A stretch of 64,000 bases of DNA from Aurantimonas coralicida (lineage in GTDB: Bacteria > Pseudomonadota > Alphaproteobacteria > Rhizobiales > Rhizobiaceae), in assembly GCA_011050685.1 (NCBI GenBank), contig DRFF01000058.1:1-64000 (forward strand), written 5' to 3'. Position numbers and translations under genes: made by a program. This document shows, one piece after another, positions 14,351 to 24,869 of this stretch (the stretch's first letter is position 1; each line of letters opens with the position of its first letter). The notes beneath the pieces were generated by a model that was given only the letters and a program-made list of their open reading frames with translations, ran no database searches and was not told the origin of the DNA.

Positions 14351-15712
14351 TCAGTCGATCGTCACGGTCTTGGCGTTCATGAACGCGTGAATGCCCTCAT
14401 GGGAGAGTTCGCGCCCATAGCCGGATTTCTTGACGCCGCCGAAGGGGAGGCGCGAATCGGAGGCGGTCATGCGGTTTATATGGGTGCCGCCCTGATCGAG
14501 GTCGCGGACGAAACGCTCCTGCTCCTTCGCCTCGTTGGTCCAGACCGAGCCGCCAAGCCCGAATTCGGAATCGTTGGCGAGTGCGATGGCTGCGTCGATA
14601 GACCGCACCTTAAAGAAGATCGCGCAGGGGCCGAACAATTCCTCACGATAGGCGGGGGCCGCCTCTGGAACGTCTGCTAGGATCGAGGGCTGGAAGAAGT
14701 AGCCCGGTCCCTCCGGCGCGCTGCCGCCGGTAACCAGCTTGGCGCCGGCCTTCGTCGAGCGCGCGATCTGATCATCGATGTCCTCGACGCCGGCCTTCAT
14801 GGCGAGCGGGCCCATGCCGGTGTCGTCGGCCATCGGATCGCCGAGCTTGATGGCTTCGACCTTCTCCTGATAGCGGCCGAGATAGTCGTCATAGACATCC
14901 TCATGCACGATGAAGCGCTTGGCGGCGATGCAGCTCTGGCCGCTGTTCTGCATCCGGGCCGTCACCCCGACATCGACCGCCTTTTCGATGTCGGCCGAGG
15001 GCATGACGATGAACGGGTCGGAACCGCCGAGTTCGAGCACCGTCGTCTTGATCTGCGAGCCGGCCGTCGCGGCGACGGCCGATCCGGCCCCCTCGCTGCC
15101 GGTGAGCGTGGCGGCGCGAATCCGGTCGTCCTTGAGAATGCGTTCGACCTTGCCGGAGGAAATCAGCAGCGTCTGGAAGACGCCCTGTGGCGCGTCCGCG
15201 TCCAGAAAGATTTTCTCGATCTCAAGCGCGCATTGGCTGACGTTGGAGGCGTGTTTCAGGATGCCGACATTGCCGGCCATGATCGCCGGCGCGGCGAATC
15301 GGAAGCACTGCCAGTAGGGGAAGTTCCACGGCATCACCGCGAGCACCGGCCCGATCGGCAGATAGGCCACGAAATTCTTCTTCGCCGGCCCCGAGCGATG
15401 GTCGTCGGCGAGAAGCTTTTCGCCTTCTTCGGCGTAGTAGCGGCAGGCCGTGGCGCATTTTTCGACCTCGGCCACGGCTTCCTTCAACCGCTTGCCCATT
15501 TCGCGCGTCGCGATGCGGGCGAGTTCGTCTTTTCGACGTTCGAGTTCATCGGCCGCTCGCAGCAACACCTCGGCCCGGCGGGAGTAGGACGACGTGCGCC
15601 AGTCGCGAAACGCGCTATCGGCGTTCGCAAGGGCTCGATCGATGTCGTGATCGGTGTGCTCGGCGAATTTTTCGATGGTCTCGCCCGTCGCCGGATTGAT
15701 GCTTGTCGGCAT
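14351..15712 (-). CDS. NAD(P)-dependent aldehyde dehydrogenase, succinate-semialdehyde type
   Basis: Oxidises an aldehyde to its acid; the closest recognisable group is the roughly 455-residue NAD(P)-dependent succinate-semialdehyde dehydrogenases (Sad/GabD1-like). The 453-residue protein has [10 protein letters not shown] for cofactor binding, [12 protein letters not shown], the general base in [11 protein letters not shown] (Glu), the nucleophile in [13 protein letters not shown] (Cys) and the C-terminal [16 protein letters not shown]. The ATG at 15712 ([13 protein letters not shown]) has an AGAGGGGG ribosome site about 7 bases upstream; the frame continues upstream to 15862 without conservation. 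The substrate is inferred from family only. No GABA transaminase gene is nearby, so the pathway role is open. Confidence 0.88.
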   Translation of the reverse strand: MPTSINPATGETIEKFAEHTDHDIDRALANADSAFRDWRTSSYSRRAEVLLRAADELERRKDELARIATREMGKRLKEAVAEVEKCATACRYYAEEGEKLLADDHRSGPAKKNFVAYLPIGPVLAVMPWNFPYWQCFRFAAPAIMAGNVGILKHASNVSQCALEIEKIFLDADAPQGVFQTLLISSGKVERILKDDRIRAATLTGSEGAGSAVAATAGSQIKTTVLELGGSDPFIVMPSADIEKAVDVGVTARMQNSGQSCIAAKRFIVHEDVYDDYLGRYQEKVEAIKLGDPMADDTGMGPLAMKAGVEDIDDQIARSTKAGAKLVTGGSAPEGPGYFFQPSILADVPEAAPAYREELFGPCAIFFKVRSIDAAIALANDSEFGLGGSVWTNEAKEQERFVRDLDQGGTHINRMTASDSRLPFGGVKKSGYGRELSHEGIHAFMNAKTVTID

Positions 15713-15932
15713 GATCAGCCCCCTCTTCTTCCGTGCCCCGTCGGCATGCCGAGCTTGCCGCCCGGGCGCAACCTGGGTTGCGAAGTGAAATGCCGAAAGT
15801 GCCTGGGCACCCGGCGCGCTCCCGCAGTATCTGCAGATGCCGGTCCGGCGCATACATTGCAAGTCCGGAAGGCACTGTCCATTCAGACTGATTACCCACG
15901 AACCGCTGCCGTCGACGTCAGTTTGGCGCCGC

Positions 15933-16160
15933 TTAGGTTCGACCAGCCGCGAGCCGTTCGGTCGCTTCGTCCAGCGATGCCTTGGTCGCCTTCACTTCCG
16001 GCGCGTCGGGCTCGTTGTGGAGGATATGCTTGAGCGAGGCGGCCCACTCCTCCAGCACTGTCTGCTTTTCGGATTCCGATAGATTGTCGTCCTTCAGAAC
16101 GTCATGCGGATTCGCGTAGGACCCATGCTTGGGATGGTCGAATTTGCTGGAATACATCAT
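15933..16160 (-). CDS. Small conserved-type hypothetical protein
   Basis: A 75-residue acidic, helical protein that I cannot assign to a function. It reads as a real gene: it has a good ribosome site (AGGAG about 8 bases before the second ATG at 16157) and ordered codon use. Its pattern, a short N-terminal tail, then ANPHDVLKDDNLSESEKQTVL and EEWAASLKHIL, resembles small alphaproteobacterial proteins with a P-x-x-V-L-x-D/N-x-x-L-S-x-x-x-K-x-x-x-L-x-x-W signature. There are no transmembrane segments or cysteines. It is separated by 220 bp from the aldehyde dehydrogenase and by 175 bp from tamB, so it is probably transcribed alone. Confidence 0.7.
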   Translation of the reverse strand: MMYSSKFDHPKHGSYANPHDVLKDDNLSESEKQTVLEEWAASLKHILHNEPDAPEVKATKASLDEATERLAAGRT

Positions 16161-16335
16161 TCCGGATCTCCTGCCGCTGATTGGGGCGCACGAAGTCGCA
16201 CCCCTTCGAGGGAGCCGTCTGCTCGCCGTCTCTTGAGAACGGGCGGCACCCCGGAAGGTTCAGGAAAAATTTGTCGCTCGCTCGCGCCGCGGGAGTGTGG
16301 TGGCATTCGCGAGCGCGGATTTTGGCCGCCGGCGA

Positions 16336-19300
16336 TCAGAACTCACCTTCATAGAAGATGCCGACCTCGCCGCCACCTTCCGCTGTGACCGCGCCACGCG
16401 CCTTGAGCCCGGAGCCGAGATCGAGGTCGATCGCCACACGTCCGGTCGAATCGACGCCGAGATAGGTGTTCTCGTTGAGATATTTGCCGACGCCGACGGC
16501 CGTCTGGCCGTCCTTCGTCGTCTTGATGTCCAGGTCGTCGACGCCGATCTGCGAGCGCAGATTGTCGAGGAGGCCGCTCGACCCGCCAATGCCGGCGAGC
16601 GATGCGGCGAGTTCTGCGAGCTGGGCGATCTGCAGCGGCGAAAGATCCGACGTGCCTTGATTGAAGATCAGTCGCGCCAGCACCTCGTCCTGGGGCAGGA
16701 GGGGGGTCGAGGAAAAGGTGAAGCTCGGATCGTTGGCGGGGCCGGTCACGGCGATGAACACCGTGGTATCGCCCGCCTCAGACCTGGCGACCAGGTCGAG
16801 GACCGGAACCAGACTGCCAGTGAAGGTCAGCCGGCCGCGATCGAAGTCGAGGCGCTTGCCGAGGATCACGAACCGACCGCGCTGCAATTCGAATCCACCG
16901 ACGATACGCGGCGCTGCGGCCGAGCCCGTGATGACGATCGAGCCGCCGAGTTCGACGTCGAGGCCGCGACCACGCACGAACACCCGCGAGGGCGCATTGA
17001 AGGTCAGGTTGAAGTTGATACCGCTGCGTTGGGCGCCGGCGCCCTGGTTCGGGTCGATCTTGCGCTGCTGCTCGTAGACGGCCGGCTTGGCGTTGCGATG
17101 GGTCACGTCGATCCGGGCCAGCGAGCCGGGGAGCTGGTCCGGAATCAGGACGTCGATTTCGTCGGCGTTGACGGTCCCGGCGAGCAGGGGTGTGCCGCCC
17201 AGCGGGCCGGTCAGTGTCAGGTCAGCGCTCAGCTTCGCGGCGACGAGTTCGCCGTCATTGTAGCGACCGTCGACGAGCCGGATCGCGATGTCGGCCGGAA
17301 ACCCGTCGTTAAGACCGACGGACCCGGAGATCGAGAGCGTTCCTCCGGAGGAGAGCGCCGCATTGAAGGATTGGATCCTCGCGGTTTGGCCGTTGAGTGC
17401 GACCGTCGCGGCGATGTCGTTGATCGCCAGGTTCAGGCCCGTGTCGACCAGCCTCGCGCCCGAAGTCGAAAGGGTTCCGACGACGTTCGGCTGGCTGGCC
17501 GGTCCGGTCACCCGCGCATTTAACTGCACGTTGCCCTGGATCGAGCGGCCACCCTCGGCCAGAATGCGGTTGGCCAGCGACAGCGGCGCGGTGCCATTCA
17601 AGGACAGGTCGAGCTGCGGCGTGCCGGCGATATTCACCGAGCCGGAAACCGCCAGGTCGACGCCGCTGCCGGACAGATTGGCCGTCGTTGTGACGATTCT
17701 GTTCGCGAACTGGCCATTGGCGGAGACGGTGAGCGCGCCGACGCCGGCGTCTCGTGTCTGCTGGATGGAAAGACCGGAGCCGCTGAGGTCGTAGGTGACC
17801 GACGGATTGGAGGGCGACCCGGACGTGCGCACGGTGCCGTTGATCGTTCCCTGCGGCGCGATTCCGGGCGCAGCCGCGGCGGCGATCGAGGCCGGCAGGT
17901 TGCGGATGTCGGCATCGATGGCGAGGGATGTCGCGCTCGCGGAGCCGCTGAGGCTCACGGTGCCGCCGCCGACATTGGCGGTCACGGTTTGCAGGCGGAG
18001 GGCTCCGCCCGCATAGGTCCCCGCCGCGGTGGCGTCGATCGGCGGTGCGCCGGCGCCGCGGCTTTGCGCGACCGACACATTCGAAGCCGAGATGTCGAAC
18101 CGTGCGTCGGGATCGGAAATCGATCCTGTCGCGGACGCGGTTCCCGATACGGTTCCTTGCGCGCCGAGCCCATCGACGAAGCCATTGGCGAGACCGACCG
18201 GAACCTGGTTCAGGGTCACATCCAGATTGAGCGTCCGCCCGACCGTTCCCGACGCGACGAGCGAGCCGCTGCCGACGCGAATGTCGGCGGTGCCGATCGT
18301 CGCCGTCCCGTTCGCATAGGTGCCGGATGCCTGCAGGCTCAGCGGCGCGACGCCAGATTGGGCGATTTGCCGCGTGGTGATGCCCGATCCGGTGAGATCG
18401 AAGGTCGCGCGTGGATCGGAGATGGAACCCGTTGCGGTGGCGGTTCCCGAAAGCGTTCCCTCGGCGTTGAGATCCGGCACGAAGCCATTGGCAAGCCCGA
18501 CGGGCAGCCGGTCGAGTTTGAGATTGAGGTCGAGAGTTTGTCCGACGGTGCCGGTGGCCGTCAGCGAACCGTTGCCGACCGTAACCTTGGCGGTATCGAT
18601 CGTCGCGGTCCCGTTGGCGTAGGCGCCGGCGAGATCGAGGCTGAGAGGTGCAACACCGGACTGGGCGATCTGCCGGGTGGTGATGCCTGACCCGCTGAGA
18701 TCGAATTCGGCTTGCGGGTCGGAGATGGAGCCGGTTGCCGTGGCGGAGCCGGAGATCGTGCCGGTTGCGCCGAGTCCGTCGACGAAACCGTTCGCCAGGC
18801 CAACCGGGATCTGGTTGACCGCGATCTTGAGGTCGAGCGCCTCGCCGACGGTGCCGGTGGCCTTGAGCGTACCGTCTCCGACCCGAACGTCCGCGGTTTC
18901 GATCGTCGCCGTGCCGTTGGCATAAGAGCCGGCGGCCTCGAGACTGAGCGGCGCGACACCGGACTGGGCGATCTGCCGGGTGGTGATGCCAGACCCGGTG
19001 AGATCGAAACGCGCCCTCGGGTCGGAGAGCGAACCGGTCGCTGTGGCCGTTCCCGAGATCGTGCCCGTGGCGCCGAGATTCGGCACGAAGCCATTGACAA
19101 GACCCACGGGGATTTCGTTGGCGGCGATGTCGAGGTCGAGCATCTCGCCGACCGTGCCGCTGGCGATGAGCGAACCGGAGCCGACGGTCATCTTGGCTTC
19201 GTCGAGGTTCAGCGTGCCGTCGGCAAGGCGCCCGGACGCCGTCAGGTCGAGTGGTTCGATGCCGCTCTGGGCGATCGCCGGCGCGGTGATGCCGGAACCC

Positions 19301-22300
19301 GACAGCGAGAATTCGGCGCTGGGGTCGTCGAGCGTGCCGGACGCCGTCGCGGTGCCCGAAATCGCGCCGGAGGCTTTGAGGTTGGGTACGAAGCCGTTGG
19401 CGAGCCCGACCGGAACGCTGTTCAAGGTCAGGTCAAGATCGAGTTCGCGGCCCACCTTGCCGGAGGCCCGCAGCGAGCCCTCGCCGACATTGAGCACGGC
19501 GGTTTCGAGCGACGCCGTCCCGTCGGCAAAGCGGCCCGCGAGCCGAAGCGCAAGCGGCGCGACGCCGGAGCGTGCGATCGCGCCCGTCGTGATTCCGGCG
19601 CCCGACAGATCGAAAATGGCGTTGGGCTCGGTGAGCGAGCCGGTCGCGGTCGCGGTCCCGGAAATCGTCCCAGACGCGTCGAGATCGGGCACGAAACCGT
19701 TGGCGAGGGCGACGGGCAGATTGTTCATCGCCAGCGCCAGGTCGAGATTTTCCCCGATCGTGCCGGAGGCTTCGAGCGAGCCGGAGCCGACCACAAGACT
19801 GGCCCGATCGAGCTTCGCCGTCCCGCCGGCATAGCGGCCTGCGACGTCGAGCGTCAGCGGTTCGATTCCGGCCGCTGCGACCTGTGCCGCGGTGATGCCG
19901 GTGCCGGCAAGATCGAAAACCGCCACCGGGTCGGCGCGGGTACCGTTGACGACGGCGCTGCCGGAGATTGTCCCGGACGCGTCGAGACCATCGACGAAAT
20001 CATTCGCCAGCGCGACCGGCAGATTCGCAAGCTCGGCCCGCAAGTCCAGCGTCTCGCCGATCGTGCCGGAGGCCTGCAGCGATCCCTCGCCAAGATCGAG
20101 CGTGGCGGATTGCAAGGTGAGTGTGCTGTCGGCGTAGCGGCCGGTCGCGTCGAGTGCGATCGGCGGGATTCGGGCCGCTCGCACCTGCGCGGTCGACAAC
20201 TCGCGGCCGGTGATTGCAAAGGTGGCGTCGGGGCTGTCCGGTGCGCCGGTGACGGTCGCCGTCCCGGAGAGCGTGCCCTCTGCCTCCAGGCCGGAGACGA
20301 AAAGGTTGGCCACGGCTGCCGGAACGCCGTCGAGGCGCAATCCAAGATCGAGGACCTCGCCGGACGAACCTTCCAGGACGATTGAGCCGGAGCCAACGGT
20401 CAGCACGAAGCCGTCGAGCACCGTCTTGCCGTTGGCGATCCGCACCGTCGCAGCGTCGCGCAGGTTGACAGCGGCATTCGGGATATCCGCGCTGAGGCCC
20501 GAGAGCGTCAGCAGCATCGCGTCCGGCTCGAATTGGGCGGTGCCGGCCAGTTCGATCGGCGCGTCGTTGACTGTCGCATTTGCCGTCACGCCTGTGCCGC
20601 CCTGCTCCTCGGCGAAAGCGAGGGCAAGGTTACGCACGGCCACCCCGGCTGCGTCGATCGCTTCCGCGGTCACCCGACCTGTCGGTACCGGGATGCCGAG
20701 ATAATCCTTGACCGACAGGTCGATGAGAGCCCCCTGGAGCGTGGTTCCAGCAACTGTCAGGCTGCGCGACGTGAGATCGGGCGCCGCGACCGGCGTTTTC
20801 TGCGCATCGACCGACAGTTCTACTGTTCCCTTCACATCGCCAGCGGCCTTCTGCCCGCCCAGCGCCGCCAGCGGGCCGATATCGTCGATGGCGACGGTCA
20901 GTGTGCCGACCGGCGCGAAGGCGTCGGTCAGCATGAGGTCGCCGGTTACCGCGTTCGGCCCTTGCCGGATCGCCAGATCGGTGATGCGGCGGTCGCCATT
21001 GTCGAGGGTCTCGACCTTGGCGCTGCCGGACAGCGGCTGGCCGTCCAGGGTTCCGGTGATGTTGACGAAGCCGGCCGGGGAGGCGGGGTTCAGCGTGCCG
21101 CGCACTTCGACCTTGAGGTCGGCGAGCTCGCGGCCGTTGATCGACAGGCCGTTGCCCGACAGCGTCAGATCGACGTCGGGTTTTTCGACCGGCCCCTTGG
21201 CGACAAGCCGCAGTTCCGCCGCGCCGGCAAATACCGAGTTGACGGATTGCGTGTCTTCCAGCGTGCCCTGGATGTCGGCCGAGACCTCGCCGTCCATCAG
21301 GCCAGCATTACCGGTGATCTGCAGACCTGCGCCGGTCACGGCGAGTTTCTGCGCGTTGATCGCCCCGTCGGCGGCGCGGGTGAATTGCCCGGCGACGGAC
21401 AGTTCTTCGCCCGCCAGCGGGATCGCCGCCGCCGACAGCGCCGCGGTCTGGAAGCGTGAGCGCAAATTCAGGTCGAAGACCGCGAAATTCAGCGCGGCTG
21501 TGCCTTCGAGGTTCAGCGTCGCGACGTCGGTGGTCGCCTCGCTCGGCTCGAAGACGAAGCCGTTTTCGGTCAGCGCGCCGTTGGCGGCGATCTTCAGCGG
21601 GCCGTTGAGGAATCGCTCGGCGATTCCCTCAGGCGCCTCGATCGCCTGGGCCGTCGCTTCGACGGCGAGCGGTCCCTTGAAGCTGGTGAGGTTGAAGCCG
21701 GGGCTGCTGGCATCGAGGCTGACGCCCTGCGCGACGTAGTCGTCGTAGCCCGCACGCTGCAGCTTGGCGGAGAGGCCTACGGCAGCAGCCGTGAAGGCTC
21801 CGCGCACCGTGCCGTCGAGGCGGGTGACCTGAAGGCCGGTGATGTCCGGCGGCGTCCCGAAGGAAAGGGCGATCGGGCTGCCGTCCCGCGAAGCGACGGC
21901 GAGCGTCAGATCGTTGCCGGCCCCGCCCAGATCGAGAACGCCCTTGGTCTGCAAGGCCAGGGCCTCGGAGGCGAGATCGCCCTGCTCGATGAGATAGGTG
22001 CCGTCAGCACGCAGAACCGCCTGCAGATCGAGATTGGCCCCGCCGGCGACATATTGGGAATATTGTTCCAGTACGAAGCGCTCGGCCGCGACATTGAGGG
22101 AGGCGGCGAGGCGGCGCCCGTCGGCGACGTCGTTGACCCGCGCGGTCAGCGTTGCCGCCTGCTCGCCGCCGACTGTGAGCTGGCCGTTGGCCATGAAGTC
22201 GGAGAGCGGACCCGAGCCGTTAACGACGAGATTGACCGCCGGCCGGTCCGGAATGTCGAGAAGCGTCGCCACCAGCCCGCCGGCCGGCTCGCTCGCCTTC

Positions 22301-22908
22301 ACGTCGATCGCGAGCTGGTTTTGATCCGGCGCGTAGGACACATCGAGGGCGATCTGTCCCGGTTGGTCCAGTCGGTCGATATTGGCCTTGACGTCGAGCT
22401 TGGTCGGATCGTCGGCGAGCGTCAGGCTGGCGCTCGCCTTCAGTCGGGCGCGAACGCCGGCAAGCGCTTCCCCAAGCACGAATTCGTCGATGGCGAGATT
22501 GCGGATGTCGGCCGTGATCGACGGCAGCGAGAAGCCGCCGCCCTGATCCGCCTCGCTTGTCGGCTGATCCGCCGGAAGCCGTTCCAGGACGATCTGGCCT
22601 GCGGTGAGGTTCTCGATCGATACGTTCGAGCGCACGAGCGCGAGCGGCGACCAGTCCATCGCCAGATTCTTTCCCGTCAGGAAGATGCCCTGCGGATCAG
22701 AGACCCTCAGGCTCTCGATCCGGATGTCACCGGTCAATGCGCCGGACAGCCCCTCGATCTCGACCGTCATCGTGTCGGAGGAAAGGAAGCTCTCGATCTG
22801 GTTGGCCAGGAACTGCTGCGCCGGAGCGGGACGGCTCGCCAGGAAGGCGGCGGCGACGCCGACGACGACTGTGGCGGCGAGCGGGGGGACGGGGTTAAAG
22901 CGGCGCAT
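16336..22908 (-). CDS. tamB: Translocation and assembly module subunit TamB, repeat-expanded
   Basis: TamB is an inner-membrane-anchored, periplasm-spanning AsmA-like protein. It works with the outer membrane protein TamA in outer membrane protein assembly and/or phospholipid transport. The 2190-residue protein starts with one N-terminal hydrophobic segment (about residues 9-30) followed by beta-rich repeats. It ends in the TamB/DUF490 domain (about 1850-2190) with GGFELQRGRFVILGKRLDFDR and a final IFYEGEF. About 1260 residues is usual in E. coli; here the middle (about 846-1650) is lengthened by eight tandem units of about 101 residues. The start codon overlaps the tamA stop (TGATG), so the pair is translationally coupled. 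No frameshift is visible across the repeats. Confidence 0.95.
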   Translation of the reverse strand: MRRFNPVPPLAATVVVGVAAAFLASRPAPAQQFLANQIESFLSSDTMTVEIEGLSGALTGDIRIESLRVSDPQGIFLTGKNLAMDWSPLALVRSNVSIENLTAGQIVLERLPADQPTSEADQGGGFSLPSITADIRNLAIDEFVLGEALAGVRARLKASASLTLADDPTKLDVKANIDRLDQPGQIALDVSYAPDQNQLAIDVKASEPAGGLVATLLDIPDRPAVNLVVNGSGPLSDFMANGQLTVGGEQAATLTARVNDVADGRRLAASLNVAAERFVLEQYSQYVAGGANLDLQAVLRADGTYLIEQGDLASEALALQTKGVLDLGGAGNDLTLAVASRDGSPIALSFGTPPDITGLQVTRLDGTVRGAFTAAAVGLSAKLQRAGYDDYVAQGVSLDASSPGFNLTSFKGPLAVEATAQAIEAPEGIAERFLNGPLKIAANGALTENGFVFEPSEATTDVATLNLEGTAALNFAVFDLNLRSRFQTAALSAAAIPLAGEELSVAGQFTRAADGAINAQKLAVTGAGLQITGNAGLMDGEVSADIQGTLEDTQSVNSVFAGAAELRLVAKGPVEKPDVDLTLSGNGLSINGRELADLKVEVRGTLNPASPAGFVNITGTLDGQPLSGSAKVETLDNGDRRITDLAIRQGPNAVTGDLMLTDAFAPVGTLTVAIDDIGPLAALGGQKAAGDVKGTVELSVDAQKTPVAAPDLTSRSLTVAGTTLQGALIDLSVKDYLGIPVPTGRVTAEAIDAAGVAVRNLALAFAEEQGGTGVTANATVNDAPIELAGTAQFEPDAMLLTLSGLSADIPNAAVNLRDAATVRIANGKTVLDGFVLTVGSGSIVLEGSSGEVLDLGLRLDGVPAAVANLFVSGLEAEGTLSGTATVTGAPDSPDATFAITGRELSTAQVRAARIPPIALDATGRYADSTLTLQSATLDLGEGSLQASGTIGETLDLRAELANLPVALANDFVDGLDASGTISGSAVVNGTRADPVAVFDLAGTGITAAQVAAAGIEPLTLDVAGRYAGGTAKLDRASLVVGSGSLEASGTIGENLDLALAMNNLPVALANGFVPDLDASGTISGTATATGSLTEPNAIFDLSGAGITTGAIARSGVAPLALRLAGRFADGTASLETAVLNVGEGSLRASGKVGRELDLDLTLNSVPVGLANGFVPNLKASGAISGTATASGTLDDPSAEFSLSGSGITAPAIAQSGIEPLDLTASGRLADGTLNLDEAKMTVGSGSLIASGTVGEMLDLDIAANEIPVGLVNGFVPNLGATGTISGTATATGSLSDPRARFDLTGSGITTRQIAQSGVAPLSLEAAGSYANGTATIETADVRVGDGTLKATGTVGEALDLKIAVNQIPVGLANGFVDGLGATGTISGSATATGSISDPQAEFDLSGSGITTRQIAQSGVAPLSLDLAGAYANGTATIDTAKVTVGNGSLTATGTVGQTLDLNLKLDRLPVGLANGFVPDLNAEGTLSGTATATGSISDPRATFDLTGSGITTRQIAQSGVAPLSLQASGTYANGTATIGTADIRVGSGSLVASGTVGRTLNLDVTLNQVPVGLANGFVDGLGAQGTVSGTASATGSISDPDARFDISASNVSVAQSRGAGAPPIDATAAGTYAGGALRLQTVTANVGGGTVSLSGSASATSLAIDADIRNLPASIAAAAAPGIAPQGTINGTVRTSGSPSNPSVTYDLSGSGLSIQQTRDAGVGALTVSANGQFANRIVTTTANLSGSGVDLAVSGSVNIAGTPQLDLSLNGTAPLSLANRILAEGGRSIQGNVQLNARVTGPASQPNVVGTLSTSGARLVDTGLNLAINDIAATVALNGQTARIQSFNAALSSGGTLSISGSVGLNDGFPADIAIRLVDGRYNDGELVAAKLSADLTLTGPLGGTPLLAGTVNADEIDVLIPDQLPGSLARIDVTHRNAKPAVYEQQRKIDPNQGAGAQRSGINFNLTFNAPSRVFVRGRGLDVELGGSIVITGSAAAPRIVGGFELQRGRFVILGKRLDFDRGRLTFTGSLVPVLDLVARSEAGDTTVFIAVTGPANDPSFTFSSTPLLPQDEVLARLIFNQGTSDLSPLQIAQLAELAASLAGIGGSSGLLDNLRSQIGVDDLDIKTTKDGQTAVGVGKYLNENTYLGVDSTGRVAIDLDLGSGLKARGAVTAEGGGEVGIFYEGEF
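17950..20367 (-). repeat. Eight tandem 303-bp repeats inside tamB
   Basis: Within tamB a unit of about 101 codons recurs eight times in frame. Landmarks are LDLxLxLNxxPVGLANGFV, then ASGTISGTATATGS, DPxAxFDLSGSGIT and APLSLxAxGxYANGTA. The DNA coding for the ANGFV stretch recurs near 18174, 18477, 18780, 19083, 19386, 19689, 19992 and 20289, a period of almost exactly 303 bp. The middle copies are most alike (TTRQIAQSGVAPLSL is shared by three consecutive units); the outer copies diverge. A ninth, degenerate unit may follow on the C-terminal side. The even phase suggests recent unequal recombination. Confidence 0.9.
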
Positions 22909-24869
22909 CAGAAGGCTTGCCCAATGCCGGCATAGAACTGGAAGTTGGCATCGCGCGGGCCAGGGTCGAGCGGGATCGCCACGTCGAAGCGGATCGGGCC
23001 GAAGCTGGTGATGTAGCGGGCGCCGACGCCGGCGCCGATCTTGAAGTTGGAAAAGTCCGGGACGAGGTCGTCCGAGACGGTTCCGACATCGACGAACGGA
23101 ACGATCTGGATGCTTTCCGTCACCCCGATGCGGACCTCCGCCGAGGCTTCGAACAGCGACAGGCCACCGGTCGGCGTGTCGACGAAATCAGGATTGAACC
23201 CCGACCCCGGGGGCACGGTGGACGGAAAATACGGGCCGACGGATTGAAACTCGTAGCCGCGTACCGAGCCGCCGCCGCCAGCGTAGAACCGCCGGTCGTT
23301 GGGGATGTCGAGAAGATCTGCGCCGAAGATCGTGCCATAGGCGACACGCCCGGCAAGGATGAAGCGGTCGCTCTCCGACAGCGACAGATAGCTCGACGCA
23401 TCGAGGCGGGTCTTCACGAAGGGCGTTTGGGTGTTGAAGCCGTAGGTCGGCTCGACGAGCGCCTTGGCGAACAGGCCCTCGGTCGGGTTGAGCTCGTTGT
23501 CGCGGTTGTCGAACGTGTAGCTGATCGGGACGGAGACGAGCAGATATTCGCGTGTCCCGAGGAAATCGGTGATCTCCTCGTATTCGCCGCGGACGGTGGC
23601 GACGACAGTCTGGTTCCGGTCGATCTCGTACTCGACGCCGCTGGTGACGGCGAAGGAATCGCGATCATAGGCAAGCGGGTGTTCGCGCTTGGCCTCGATC
23701 GAGCCGACATAGACCGATTCCGGACCGAGCACGCCGGGCTTCTTGAAGACCAGAGAGGCGGCGTAGTCGGCGCCGTCGGTCTTGCGGCCCTGGCTGGATA
23801 TCGCGGTCGCCCCGATGCGCGAGATGGATGCGTCGAGCCGGATGCTTTCGGCCCGCCCGAACAGGTTGCGGTGGCCGACATAGCCCGAGGCGCCAGCGCC
23901 TTCGGTGTTCGAATAGGTCGCGCCGATGCCGTAGAAGCCGAATTTACGTTCGCCGACCTCGACCTGGACGGGAAGCGTTCCGTCGGGTTGCTGCGCCTTG
24001 GCCTCCCTCACCGTGACGCTGGAGAAGACGCCGAGCTTGAGGAGGCGATCGCGCGCCGCGGCGAGTTCTTCCGGCGAGAAGACCTCGCCAGCCTTGACGC
24101 CTGCCATATAGGCGATGAAGCCCGGATCGACGTCTTCGGCCCCCGCGACCCAGGTTTCGCCGAACGGCACCGGATTGCCCGGCGCGATGGCGATCGAGTA
24201 ATCGAGCCGATCGGTCTTGGCGTCGGCGACGATCTCGCGCCCGGTGACCGCCACGAACGGCCGGCCTTGGTCGCGGAGATCCTTGAGAAGCTTGGCTTCG
24301 CCTTTGAGGAGATCGACGGAACGCGCCGAACTTCCCGGAGTGAGGTTGTATTCCGCCGCATCGAAGGGAACGCCCTGGGTGGAAATCGCCACGCGGCCGA
24401 GCGTGTAGAAAGGGCCGGGGCGGACGCGGATCGACACCGGGACGGGCCGAGACGTGAAGGTCGCGTCGGGCGGCAAATCCGCGATATCGCGGCCTTCGAT
24501 GAAGATGTCGACCAGCCCGTCATAGCGGGCATTCTCGAACAGGGTGGCCACCAGCCGCTTGCGGTCGGTCTTCGCCTTGGAGAGCAGCCCGAGCGAGCCG
24601 GACACTGGGTCCGCCTCGTCGGCGATGAGGGTGGAGGCGTCGCGCAGATCCTCCTCGACGGTACCGTCGTCGTCCTCGGTCGGTGCCACCGTCAGCGTGA
24701 CGGTGTAGTTGACCGGGTCGAGCACCTGATCGGACGCGGCGTTTTCGTCTTCGAAGAAGGTCAGGCCGAAAATCTCGAAGGCTGCGACGGGCTGCGGAGA
24801 TGCGGCGACCAGGCTGGAGCCGAGGACGATCACTGCCAGCTTGGCGAAGAGTGGGAACCTATACTGCAA
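22908..24869 (-). CDS. tamA: Outer membrane assembly protein TamA (Omp85/BamA family)
   Basis: TamA is the outer membrane barrel partner of TamB. The protein has a signal peptide (LFAKLAVIVLGSSLVAASPQ, cut near PVAA-FE), periplasmic POTRA domains over about residues 60-290, and a 16-strand Omp85 barrel. The barrel includes GYVGHRNLFGRAESI, the strand motif YTFDNRDNELNPTEG, the lid-loop GGGGSVRGYEFQ and a terminal Phe (FYAGIGQAF). The start is uncertain. I place it at a TTG (24869), which has a GGGAAG ribosome site 8 bases upstream and puts the signal peptide at the N terminus. ATG codons at 24998 and 25022 would add a charged 43-51-residue leader before the signal peptide. Confidence 0.93.
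   Translation of the reverse strand: MQYRFPLFAKLAVIVLGSSLVAASPQPVAAFEIFGLTFFEDENAASDQVLDPVNYTVTLTVAPTEDDDGTVEEDLRDASTLIADEADPVSGSLGLLSKAKTDRKRLVATLFENARYDGLVDIFIEGRDIADLPPDATFTSRPVPVSIRVRPGPFYTLGRVAISTQGVPFDAAEYNLTPGSSARSVDLLKGEAKLLKDLRDQGRPFVAVTGREIVADAKTDRLDYSIAIAPGNPVPFGETWVAGAEDVDPGFIAYMAGVKAGEVFSPEELAAARDRLLKLGVFSSVTVREAKAQQPDGTLPVQVEVGERKFGFYGIGATYSNTEGAGASGYVGHRNLFGRAESIRLDASISRIGATAISSQGRKTDGADYAASLVFKKPGVLGPESVYVGSIEAKREHPLAYDRDSFAVTSGVEYEIDRNQTVVATVRGEYEEITDFLGTREYLLVSVPISYTFDNRDNELNPTEGLFAKALVEPTYGFNTQTPFVKTRLDASSYLSLSESDRFILAGRVAYGTIFGADLLDIPNDRRFYAGGGGSVRGYEFQSVGPYFPSTVPPGSGFNPDFVDTPTGGLSLFEASAEVRIGVTESIQIVPFVDVGTVSDDLVPDFSNFKIGAGVGARYITSFGPIRFDVAIPLDPGPRDANFQFYAGIGQAF

Noticed and set aside
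17950-20367. Periodic repeats considered as a CRISPR-like array
   Set aside because: The 303-bp units are coding, in frame in tamB, and vary as protein repeats do; there are no spacers or cas genes.
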